DNA of 64,000 nucleotides. Source: Gymnorhina tibicen (Eukaryota; Chordata; Aves; Passeriformes; Artamidae). Under the pieces are notes generated by a model. That model did not search any database. It had not been told where the DNA came from and worked only from the letters and a program-made list of their open reading frames with translations. The position numbers and the translations under genes were made by a program. Numbering within the stretch: the first letter of the stretch is position 1; each line of letters begins with the position of its first letter. The stretch lies in contig VXAZ01007902.1 in the NCBI GenBank assembly GCA_013399875.1, forward strand, positions 27,698 to 91,697, given 5' to 3'. Below, in pieces: positions 32,096 to 43,020 of the stretch.

Positions 32096-35040
32096 CGAGG
32101 CCTGGCACTGTGAGGGCACATCTGGTTCAAGAAGAATTTTGGGGGGGATGAGGGATTGGAGCAGCGCTTGGGTCGTCATGGTTTTGCTCGGGATCCTCCT
32201 GCTGGTTGGGCACGGTGGTGGCTGTGCTGGCTCCGTGAATATCGCTCGAGTTTGGATTTGTTTTCCTTGTTCTCCGGGGATACCCTCCCCGTAGCCCCCC
32301 CTCCCCTGCATCCCCGCTCAGCCCCTCCTGGCGCAGCCGCCCACCTGCCGCGGGGTGGGAGCGATGGCAGCCGGTGAGTCAGGCTGCCCGGGCTCCCCGG
32401 CTCGGCGCAGCCCTCTTCCAGCTGCTCACCGCAGAAATTCCCCTCGGGGTGAAATGGGTGCTGGGTCAGTGCCGGGGCCGGGATGGGGTGTCCCTCCCTG
32501 GGGGCGAGGTGTGCCGTCTTCGTGGATCCCTTGCCTGGTGCTGGCTGTGGATGCCGTGTGCCGGGGTGCCCCTGCACAGGCAGGTAAGGGCTCCCAGTGG
32601 CTCCCGGTGCCCCCCAGGGCAGATGGTGCCACGGCTTTGGCCTCACCTCGCACAGGGCGCTTTTCCCTCCCGCCTCTCTTTGCACAGGACCTCTCGTCAG
32701 TGCCCGGGGAGCAGCCGCGGTGCCGGGGAGAAGGGCTGCAGTGGGCAGCAGATGAAGAGACCCCGCTCCCCTCTCTCCCTCCTTCTCCTGTTTTTTTTTT
32801 CTCCGTGGCTGCAGGGAGCGAGCGCAGAGCGACAGAGCTGTCGGAAGGCGCGGAGCCCCCGCTGTCGGAGTGGCAGCGGTCTCCGCTGGTCCCCACGGTG
32901 GTCTGTTGTCATGATTTGCTGTTATCTGTGTAATTAGAGAGCCGGCTCTCCTGGCGGGGCTCGGCGGCCGCGCTGGCTCCGAGTGCCGCGCACACCTGCG
33001 GTGCAGCAGAATGAGCAGATCGGAGCAGCAGAGGCAGGGCTGACACGTGTGTCCAGCGGCTCACGGCCTGAGGCCGGGCTGCGGGAGCCCTCAGTGCCCA
33101 GCCGGGGGGAGGGGCCACCTGGGGGGCTCCGGGGCTCCCGTTCAGTGATGCCCAAGGTCAGCGGAGGCTCTCGGTGACGTGGATCCTTAGAGACGGTGGA
33201 GCCGGGTGGCCCGAGCCTGGTGCTCCAGGGACAGAGCTGCCACCTCCACGGGTTCGTGTCCTGGGGCCCGTGGCTGAGGCTCCCTCGCTGCCCGGCCTGC
33301 CGGGTCCCTAGCGAGCCCCGCTGCTTGGGCACCTGCAGAACCGGCTGTGCCAGAGGGGCAAACACGCGCGTGTGCCAGGATCCTGCCAACGGGTGGGACA
33401 TCGAAGAGTGCTTTCCCCCAGGTCCCGCTCAAGTGTGGGGGGACAAACAGGGCAGGTCCCTGGGTGGCTGTGCTGCACTGCCAGCGTGGACGGTGGTGGC
33501 TCAGCCGTCGCCTTTGTTGTCAGTCTTGCTCCAGGATATTTATAGCGAGCCAGAGCTGTGCCCAGCCCCGCGCTGCCCTGCACCGCCGCTCCTTGGCACC
33601 TCCACGCTTTGCAGAGGGGTTTCTTACAGGGGTTCCTTCCTGAGGGGGTTGGAGCAGGTCCCTGCCCTGCTGCCTGTGGCCTGGAGGAAGGCAAGGCTGG
33701 CACTGCCACCTCTCCCTAACGTACCATTAATGTAATGTCCTGTCCAGGAGCCTTTCCTGCAGGATAAATGGCCTTTCCATCCAGAGCCTGCGTGCATTAC
33801 GCTGACGTTTTGCTCCTGAGTAGATGTGTGTAGGGGAGCTGGGTATTGGATTGGTGAGAGGCAAGAGAAGCAATCTCTGGGAGGCCATCAATTTGGATTA
33901 GGCTTTGTGGACTGGGATGGAGGGTAATCACCATCCTTCATTTCAGAGAGGTAAGAAACAAGTCAGCTTCTTTATGGATCATTATAGCTGCAGCAGGAAT
34001 TGCTTCCCCCTTGGCCATGGCACGGATCCCCGCCGGGCACAGAGGGTGGAGGAGGGTGTAAAGCCAAAGGAGGCAGCTGGCTGTGGCTTTGGAAGGATGA
34101 GCCGGACTCCAGCCTGGCTGGGTGCTGCTGCCACGTTCCTTTCTGGATGAGATGGCCCTGCTAGGGGTGCTTATCTCTGCCTTCCTCCCACCCTCGCTCC
34201 TGCAGCTGGAGTTGGTTGAGGTGAGGTGAGTGGTGGGAGCCTGGGTGGGAGTCAGTGAGGGAGCAAACACTCCCCAGGAAACGGGTCCGGATCTGTCAGG
34301 AGGTGGGATCGCATCCACTCCCCTTGCAGTGCCTCTGCCAGTGCAGACTCTGATGGGTGTTGGAGTTGCTTGTGGACCTCAGCATTGTCCCCTGGCACAG
34401 CAGCACGATGGGGACCGGGCGCTGCCCGGCTCCGTAGGCACCGCATCCCCCCGTGCTGGCTGTGGCACGGGGAGCGTTGGCACAGCATCCCGCAGTCCTA
34501 GCCCGGGGAGAGGCCCAGCCGGTGCCCGGCTCTGCTGGGGCCGTGTCCCTCGTCCCAGCCTGCCGTGGCAGGAGTTGCAGCGCATTCCCGGCCCGCTGAC
34601 AGCAGCGCTCCCAGGCATCCTCCTCCTGCCGCCCGCGCACGCCCACGCGCAGCGGCGATGAAAGGCTCAGCCCGTAAACAGGGGAGAGGAGGAGGGATGG
34701 GATGGGATGGGATAGAAATGGGGCAGCGGCCGAGGTGGGGGAGCGCGTGTGTGGAGCTCAACCAGCCGAGCTGGTGGGGTCGGTGCTCTGCCGCCGGCTG
34801 CGGTGGGAGCTGCTTGGGGCCAGCGGGGAGTAGAGATCTGCTTTGGCCTCGCCGAGCGAAGGCCTCCCCTCCCTCCCTTTTGTTTGTACTTTTCTTTTCT
34901 TCTTTTTTTTTTATATCTGAGTGCTTCATTTTCCAGAAGCTGTCATTTTACATAAACCTCTCAGCGAGGTACATCCATTCCCACTGCCAAAATCTCCATA
35001 TCAAACACTTGTAACACGCCGCTGAACTGACAGCCCTGCC
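32096..35040. other. Intergenic, no gene recognised
   Basis: GC-rich, with moderate CpG density at 32820-33130 and 34400-34680. Simple runs: T tract at about 32792-32800, GGGAT tandem at 34695-34712, T-rich tract at 34890-34915. No coding feature recognised. Confidence 0.5.
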
Positions 35041-35083
35041 TGTACACGCTCCGTGCCTTTACAAAGGGATGCTGCGTCGGGGA

Positions 35084-35125
35084 AGGATATAAATACACGC
35101 ATTGGAATGACACGCAGCGCGCTCG
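35084..35125 (+). promoter_or_regulatory. TATA-box-like sequence before CpG-rich DNA
   Basis: GGATATAAATACACGC at 35086 places TATAAATA about 30 bp before a CpG-containing stretch (GCAGCGCGCTCGCTCGCC). This is how a TATA promoter on the plus strand would look, but single TATA words are common and no exon follows that I can recognise. Confidence 0.2.
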
Positions 35126-37489
35126 CTCGCCAGCTCGTGCTGCCCTGCTCTCTTGCTGCCCAGCTGAAATTTATCTGAAGCCTCGGCACAGGCACCCACA
35201 GGCCCCTGGTGGCACCGCGGCACCCACAGCCCCCGGCAGCGCTGGGGTGGGTGGCGGGATGCCGCTGGGCGGCTGCCACGCTGGCGCCGTGCTGCTGCTG
35301 TGGCGGGCGTGGGGCTGGGGCGTTTCACTCGCTGAGCTGTGGGTTTGGGGGGCAGGAGCCCCCCGGCAGCGATTGCTGCAGCCCCTGTGCGTGGGAAGCC
35401 CGTGCTGGTGCGGAGTCTCGGAGCTGAGTGCGGGCTGCGCAGGGTTCCTGCTGCCCAGGTGCCCTCAGGATGCTCCTTCCCATCGGGCGGAGGGGCTGGT
35501 GGGGCGGGCAACACGCTGTGATGCAGAAGGAGTGGGGCTACTTGGCTTGAAACTCTCTCTATGCCTCAAATCCTGTTTCAATGGGAGTAGGGACAGAGCG
35601 TGTTAAGCAATCCAACTGCTTCCTTTTCAAATGAAATTATTTTCTTCTGGATGAAATTCAAATCCAACCCCAAATCCCTGTTTCTTTGCAAAGGAGAAGG
35701 AAGGAAATGCAAAACATGCTCCCCACCCCCCGAGTCTATCAGTCTTGCAGCTGATGAGCAGAACCATTCCTGCTCGTCCTGGGATTCCCTCCCTCCTCGT
35801 CGCAAGGACGTCGCTGTCGTCGGCGCCGTAGCCGTGTGCTGTCACGCTGGCTGCAGGCATCGGCCGTTCCCCAGGATGGGACGTGGGTATCTGGGGAGGC
35901 AGTGGAATGCTGGAGCAAGTCCCAGGGGAGCACTGAGAGCTCCCGTGGTCCCTTTATCCCCTGGGGCCACCACGGTCCGTGGGCACCTGGCCCTGCCGGG
36001 GTGCGCTGGTCGGTGACCTGGCTGTCCCTGGCAGGGCTGTACCCGTCACCTGTAACGCTGTGCTTGGTGGTTTCTGCTGCTCTTCCAGATGGGGACCTTG
36101 ATGTGGGAAAGATGAGACTTATTTTTTTTTAAGGTAATACCATTAAAGTGGTTTTTAATTGAGTTCATTTTGGCAAGTTTGATGATAAATTTTTCAGCAC
36201 CTCAGCTGGGAGAGACAGGTCTGTGCTCAGCTCTCCTGCTTTCCACACCAGGGTAGCTCCAGGACTTGAGATGTTTCTGGGCTGAGCTGTTTCCACCCTC
36301 AGGAATCCTCTGAGATCTCTGGCCCCAGCTAAGGCAATGGTGGCACACGTACGGGGAAGTGTGTGTTTGTGTCCCCAAAGCTCCCGTCCCCTCAGCTCTG
36401 CTGCTGGGGGGCATGGTGATGCTCTAGGTCAGGTCTCTGGAGACCCCAGCCCAGCTGGAGCTGCCAGCAGAGGGTTTGCTGTGCTCCAGCTGGGGAAGGT
36501 GCGTGGGGGCTGGTGTGATGCAGTTGTGTTGCCCCAGCCGTGCGTGGGGAGGGCACAACTACAGCCAGACGTACCACGGTGCCCGGGGACGGGGTGGGTG
36601 GGTGGGTGAGCTGCCTCTGCTCTGCCTTGTGCCACGGCTCCTTCCAGCCAGGATGAATCAGCCTTTCCCAAGGACCTGAGAGCAATCTGCCACCACTGTG
36701 GCCTTGGGTCCCCAAGGAGTCACAGCCCTCCCTGGGCAGGGAGCCATGAGGTGAGGGCAGCGGCAGTGCCAGCTGCGACGGCATCTGCTGCTCTCGCTGG
36801 CAGAAGGCACAGGCCTCAAGGTTTGTGTCCCCAAACTGCTCCTAGCAGAAAGAAGGGCACCAAGCTGGTGATGCTCCTGGCACCGACGTGCAGCTGGCAG
36901 CTGCTGGGGCTGTACCATCCCTGAGGGGCTGCTGCACCCTCGGGGACCCACTGTAGGCCTGGGCAGTCCCCACGGCCAGGGCCTGGGATTCCCTTTTCCC
37001 AGGATGGAGGGAACTGTCCCGGCTGGGCCCCTGGCTCCAGTTCACGGCCCAGCCCAGAGCCCCGTGGTTGCCCTGGGGGGAGGTGAAGGTGCCTCCCTCG
37101 GCTCTGTCCCTGCGGGACGTGCGGGCAGCGGTGCGGGCAGGGCCTGCCAGGACCTGCTCCTGGGTCTCTGCTCGCTCTCCTGCTGCCAGCGGCAGCTGCT
37201 GCGCCCAGCCGGAGCAGCCCCCGGTGCCAGCTGCCTCTGGGCCACCTTCCCTCTTCCCTGCTTAGTCCGGAGGCTTTTCCCTTCCTCCCACCTGCGTGTG
37301 CTCCTGCGGGAGCGCTGGCATGGGAGGGCAGGAGGGCGCAGGAATGGGGATTTGGCTGGAGCTGGGTGGGGGCTCAGTCGGGCTGTGAGCGATGGAGGGA
37401 AGTTGGGCTCTGCTGGCAAAGTTTCCGCCCGTTCATCACGGGCGAAGGGATGTTTTGGTACGTGCTGATTAACTGCCTCCTCCCGATGT
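35126..37489. other. Intergenic, no gene recognised
   Basis: GC-rich with two small AT-rich islands, 35570-35690 (AAATGAAATTATTTTC) and 36115-36195 (a T run, GTTTTTAATTGAG, GATGATAAATTTT). No gene recognised. Confidence 0.5.
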
Positions 37490-37700
37490 GCCACAGCGAG
37501 ATAAAATATGAACGACTGCATTCTTTGACTTAAAATTTAATTAAAACTATATATCAAAAACGTGAGACCCCAGGCTTAATAAAACCTGATAAAATTATAC
37601 TAATACACTTCAATTTCAATCCAAGGCTTCCTGATGGAAGAGCGTGAGAGGCTGAGCCTGTAACTAGATTAGAAACACCTCCTATGCAATATTTATGGTG
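37490..37700. promoter_or_regulatory. AT-rich island, conserved-element candidate
   Basis: About 200 bp: AGATAAAATATGAAC, AAAATTTAATTAAAAC, CTTAATAAAACCTG and ATTATACTAATACAC. It is a sharp AT peak in GC-rich surroundings, with no microsatellite character and no open frame. Confidence 0.4.
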
Positions 37701-39419
37701 CTGTCCTGCTTGAGATGCATGGCCGCCGAGGAAGGCTCTGACACCGTGATGAAGAGGAGTTGTCAGCCTGGCTTATGCGTAAATAGGAGAGAGGGCGAGA
37801 TTGTACGGGCTCTTCCTGGTGGGGGGAGAGTGGTGAGCTTGCGGAGGGAGGGAAAAAGGGAGGGAAGGAGGGATGCTGCTCCCCCCATGCTGCTGTGCCC
37901 TGGGGATGATCCCTGTCTGTGGCGCCAGTGGCCCAGCAGCCGTGGGCTGGGGCCGAACTGAGGGGTGGCCTCTGCCCTCGGGGCTCCTGAGAGCTGCCAG
38001 TGGCTGTGGCCACTTCACCTTTCCAGGTGATTTACTGAGTGAGGATTAGCGGCTCAGAGCCACTGCCCGTCAGCTGCGGAGAGCAAGCTGGTTTGTTCCG
38101 TGTGCACGAGTGTGGCCGTGCCAGCGGGAACAGCGGCCACCAAGCTGCTGGGGGGCATCCCGTGGTGGGCTCTGCTCCAGGCAGGAATCAGCAGGAGCAC
38201 CCAGTTCCCCACATGGTCTTCTCAAGCGCGTTCCCCCGGCACAACCTGGAGCCTCGTTGCTGTTGGAGCCTTTCCCTGCTGTCCTATATCCCCAAAATTT
38301 CACTTTTGGGCAGAAATGCCCCAGATTTGTGTCTGCAGAGGCATTGGTGACTGGGGGGGTGTCACCCCATGCTGTTCAGAGGGGTCTGGGGTCATCAGCA
38401 GGGCTCGGTGTGGCACGGGCGGCTGCGGTGCCACCTCGCCCCAGCGGGAAGCGGCTCGGGCAGACTGTTAATGTGGAGCATAAATCCTGGTGGAGACAGG
38501 GGAGGTCAGAGCAGGGAGGCAGGAGCTGTAAAGCATTGCAGGCACAGAGGCTCTGTCCTTAGAGGAGAACCCAGGGGCTCGTTACTGAGCACAGGGAAAA
38601 TGGGTGGCGACATTACAGGGCTGGGAGCACAGCAGGTTTTGGGGGCCGGGAGCTCGGTCTGCGGTGATGCAGCCGGTGGGGCAGGGGCCTTTCTGCCACC
38701 TTCGGTGCCTTGGGTCGTGCCCAAACCCCTCGTTGGCTGCTTCCATCTTGGACGAGGTCAGCGTGCAGCCTGGGCTCGGGCAGGGTGCTGAGCGTGGGGT
38801 GCCAGAGCCGTGTGCTGGGGCCGGGGGTGCAGCCCAGGGCGGGGGGTGCCGGGACCCGGCGCTGCCCCAGCGATCTGTGCCCGTCTCCCGCAGCTGCCAC
38901 CACTGTTCCCCCCTCTGCTCTCCCTTCCAGGTGAGCAGGCATGCATCCCCCTGGAGCGCTGACGTGTGCTGGTGCTTCTCCAAGGCTGTGGCAGCAATTC
39001 CAGCAGCCAGCGGCCTGGCATGACCCTGGGAGCTGGAAGAAGGGGGGTGAGGTGGGCACTCAGCTGGCAAGGAGCCCCTTCCCGGGTAGGAGGGGACCCG
39101 ACAGGCAGCAGTATCAGCTCTGCCAGCCACAAGCTCCCTGGCCCCTTGCTCCCTCTCCGTATCCCTGGGGAACTGGAAGTAAGGGCAGAGTGAAAGGTGA
39201 AGGGATGGGGTTTGTGTGCTGGTGCCCATCCAGGCCACCTCCCCACATCCCTCCTTGCCCAGGCTGTGCCCAGGTTTGTCCCTCACGCTGCCCCTCTCCC
39301 AGCCCTCCAGGGCCGCTGCTCCCTGCTCTGTGGAGCTGTATTTTCAGAGACTGTGGGGGATGTCGTGTGTGTAAAATTAGCGCTGCCTTGTTAGTGCTTC
39401 TCAGGCTAATTCGGAGTGA
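37701..39419. other. Intergenic, no gene recognised
   Basis: GC-rich. A 234-codon minus-strand frame (38582-39286) has no recognisable domain and is not called. No repeat family seen. Confidence 0.5.
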
Positions 39420-39540
39420 AATGCTTTAGCAGCGGTGGGCTGATTCTATCAGGAGAACAAGAACTAATTAAATTCACTCTGACCATCAAGCAGTAAATTA
39501 TTTATACCCAGACAGATGCAATCTAATCTGTAGTGTCCAG
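39420..39540. promoter_or_regulatory. AT-rich island
   Basis: GAACTAATTAAATTCAC, AGTAAATTATTTATACCC and ATGCAATCTAATCTG within 120 bp, flanked by GC-rich DNA. Confidence 0.35.
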
Positions 39541-42149
39541 CCCCACTGAACCTGCAGCCTCCTTGGTTCGGGGTGAGGAGCAGATTAGGCCACAGAGGGG
39601 GAGCTGGGAAGGGCAGAGCAAGGGTTGCCAGAGAAGGCAATTTTTTTTCCCTTCTGGTGTCAGTGCTGCAGCGGGACCCCTCCACTGGCACTGTGGCCCC
39701 TGGGCCTGCCTGGGGAGCTCCCAAGCACGGGAGACTTTGGGGCTGGGAGGAGATGGGGTGTCCTCCAGCAGCTGCCCGTGCTCCTCCATCCTGGGGAGCT
39801 GGCACAGACCCACACTGTTGACTGGGGAGGTGGTTTACCAGCATCAGCAGGGAGATGTGAGAGTCTTCCCCCTCCCCCTCCTCTTCCTCCTCCTCCTCCC
39901 AGGAGGAAGGCCAGGCACAGTGCAGAGGTCCTCACTTCTGATTTTGCACCACTGTGCTGTGGTTCCTGTGCTGCCGTGTGATCTCCATCACCCCCCTCCC
40001 TGTGCCTCCCCGGGCCCGGTGCTCACAGGCGGCTCAGCTCGGGGCAGGTATGAACTGTTATCATCTCTGCAGGGGTTTGTTTTCTGGTGATCTGACCCGG
40101 TGCCTGATTAGATCATTCCTGCCGCACAGTGGAACCGCAGCTTCCTCTGCCTACGAGCCGCAGTTCACTCTAATTGCGACTGAGCCGAGATCCCTCTTCT
40201 CTCCAATCGAGAGGGAAGAGTGAAAAATCGTTTGCTGATCCTCTGGGGGTTGTAAAGGATTCCAGCAGCCTGGGAAACAGCTCTGCTTGGGGCTGGGAAA
40301 ACGGTGTGGTAAAAATGATCTGGTTGTTATTTATGTTAGAGGGACAGAAAGAAGGAATTCCAGAGCAGCCAGAACAGAGCATCACGGGGATGGTCCTTGT
40401 CCCCGTGGGAACGGAGATTTCCATTCTGTCCTCGGGCAGGCATGGTGTTGGGAGGGCTGGTTTGACTGGGAAGAGCTTGGCTCTGTTCAGGGTAAGAGCC
40501 TCTGGAAACACGTCAGGGTCGCTGGTGGGTGCCCAGGGGCCAGGCAGGGTGGGCGGCGCTGGGCTCGGGTGTTCTCCAGCTGCGGCTTCCCAGCAGGCAG
40601 GAGCAGCTCTGGTGGGATGCCTGGGAGCTGCCCCACAGACAGAGGGATGGATCCTTGGTGCGGGGTTTGGGCTCCCCCTGCATTTATCAAGGTGTTTAAG
40701 GATAAATCGGCTGTGACCAGTCTGTGCCCACGGGGGCCGAGCTCCTCCGGGCTGGAGCAGAGCTTGTGCTGCCCCGTGATTCCTGCCGGGAGGAGGCAGC
40801 GCAGGCGGGCTCCAGGGCTTGTGCCGGATTCGCGTGGAGCACGCAGGCACTCGGAACCAACCCTTTCCACAATGCATTCGTTTTTCCATCGTGCTGCAGG
40901 TGCAGGCTCCGACGTCAGACGTGGCAGAGCCCCGGCAGCAGCGCAGGGGAGCCGGCAGCGGGCTCAGCTCCGCTCCGCTCCAGCTGTGCCGCGGTTTGGG
41001 GACGGGCAAGCCCAGCCGGTGTTTGCATTTGCACCGGTGATTAATCTCTGAAGCAGGGGAGGGAACTCCTGTTATGAATCAGGCTCATAACTCCCGGCAC
41101 ACATATTTCCCAAGCCCCGCTGAACTATTAATCCACCCGGCTCCCTGGGGTAAGGAGGATGGAGGGGGAAATGTCACCTTGTGGCAGGAGAGCTGTGATA
41201 GGCAGCCAAGTCAGCAGCTCCATCTTGGAGATGGCTCCTGGTCTCCAGGTCCCACCGATGGACCATGTGGCCTTGCGATTGATTTAAAAAGGAGAGAGGA
41301 AAAAAAAAAAAAGGCAACTGCTTCACTCTGGCTTTGCTGATGCTGAGAGGACAGATTTGCCTGCTGGCAGCTCTGCCATTAACTGGATGAGCTATTCAAG
41401 TGTGGGTTATGGATTTGGGATCAGCCTGACTGTGCTGGAGAAGACACACGGTGCTGAGTCCAGATGGATGTGTGGCCCAGGATGGGGCCTGGGGGGAGCT
41501 GACATGCTCTTTTCAGGAGCTGCAGCAGGTGGGATGGAGGAGCCTTCCCTGGGAGCAGATAACCTTGGAAGGGTGAGAAGCTCCTCCAAACTCTGGCCAG
41601 GTCCCCCCTGGCTGCATGAGAGGGATTCATGGGTGCAGGGAACACGCTGCAGCCCCCAGCAGCAGAAGGGCTGGAAGTGGAGCAGGGGAAGGGAGATGGG
41701 AACTGGGTAACAAGAGGTTCCTTCCACTGGGAGGGAGGGAGGAATTGGGAATTTCCCAGCAGCGCTGGGAGAGGAGCCATGCTTTCAGAGTCTGGGAACG
41801 ACTTCCAGGCTGCAAATATCCCTTTCCAGCCCCAAAGCTGCCACAAGAATCCTCACCGCTCCTGCAGGCAGCTGGCACTCATGGCCCTGGCATCCCTGGG
41901 CTTCTGTGGCAGTGCGAGAGTGAGCTGGACCCACCGGCAGCCAGCCAGGAGAGGGACTGGGATTTTGGTCTTGGCTCATGAGGATCACTTGGACATGGAG
42001 CACCAGAAGATGAAGCAGTCAGAAGTTGCTCCCAACTGCTTCATTTGGGCGGGATACGAGTGCTCACAGCCTGGGATGCGCCCACGGTCCCAGCGTTGCC
42101 GTCTCCTTCCTCCTGGGTGGATCTGGCCCGGCAGTGCCAGTGCAGTGCA
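39541..42149. other. Intergenic, no gene recognised
   Basis: A CTC-rich pyrimidine tract at about 39866-39900, a moderately AT-rich patch with GATA-like words (GTTATCATC, GATTAGATC) at 40050-40240, and an A run at about 41300-41312. No gene recognised. Confidence 0.5.
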
Positions 42150-43020
42150 GGAAACACAAGCATTTTGATATTTTTTATTTTTATTTTCCATTTTTGCCAC
42201 AGTTCCACAGCCCCTCTGTCGCACTCCTTGTTAAGCTGTTAAATCACTCCATTTATTTAGCACGAGCATTGCTGAGAGCTCATTTTTATCTTGGTGAAAA
42301 CCAGACTTGCTCATGGGCACATAATGAAATTGTATAAATATACCCTTAGCTGGGAATCTAATTTATTTTTCCTGTTCATTACGGGGTAGAAGGCCATTAT
42401 GAGATGTAGAACTTTTTTTTTCCCAGTGCTGGAATTGAAGGGCTGGCGCGGGCACTTTTGATACTGATGATTTTGCCCTGATTCAATTTGAAGCTGGTTA
42501 GAGCTCAAATACTGAAGCATAATTGACAGAGATCGGTGTGGGTTGCCATGCTAATGTCCTGGCTGTGGCTCTGTGGCAGCACCGGACCAGGGCCGGGTGG
42601 AACCCGCGGCCGGTGGAGCACGGCCGGGCGCCGCGCGTCCGAGGTGGGCGTGGGAGCGGAGATTCCCCCGAGCTGGGATTGCGGCCCGGCCCCGGGGCAG
42701 CGGGAAATGAGCCCGTCCCTTTGTCCATCAGCGGGATTGATTTTCGACGGTATTGATACTGCTATAAAGTCCTGTTTATGGAGCTATAATTAAGCGGGGC
42801 CATTTAGCCGGCAGTGTTAAGTGCTGAGCAGATTTATGGCACGGCTCAGCCTTCGGCAGGGTTGTATTTCAGCACGAAGCACACCAGGTTTTTATGTGTT
42901 CTACGATTGTGTTCGTGTGACAGTGATTAGTATAATGGGGGCTTCCGGGGTCGTGTTGCCAAGCTGAGGAAACAGCAATTACGGGCCGCTGCAGTATCAA
43001 CTTAATTGCATCCATTTGCG
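42150..43020. promoter_or_regulatory. AT-CpG-AT composite island
   Basis: AT-rich 42150-42540, CpG-rich 42560-42735, then AT-rich 42735-43020. Motifs: CATAATTGACAG (42518-42529, homeodomain-Meis type), GTTGCCATGCTAATG (42542-42556), GCTATAATTAAGC, TTTATGG (twice) and GTGACAGTGATTAG. The symmetric layout and motif density make this one of the better candidate regulatory modules. Confidence 0.45.

Noticed and set aside
36193..36201. TTCAGCACC, left half of a REST/NRSE site
   Set aside because: The right half is missing at the canonical distance. Only loose GGAGAGACAG words follow at a non-standard spacing.
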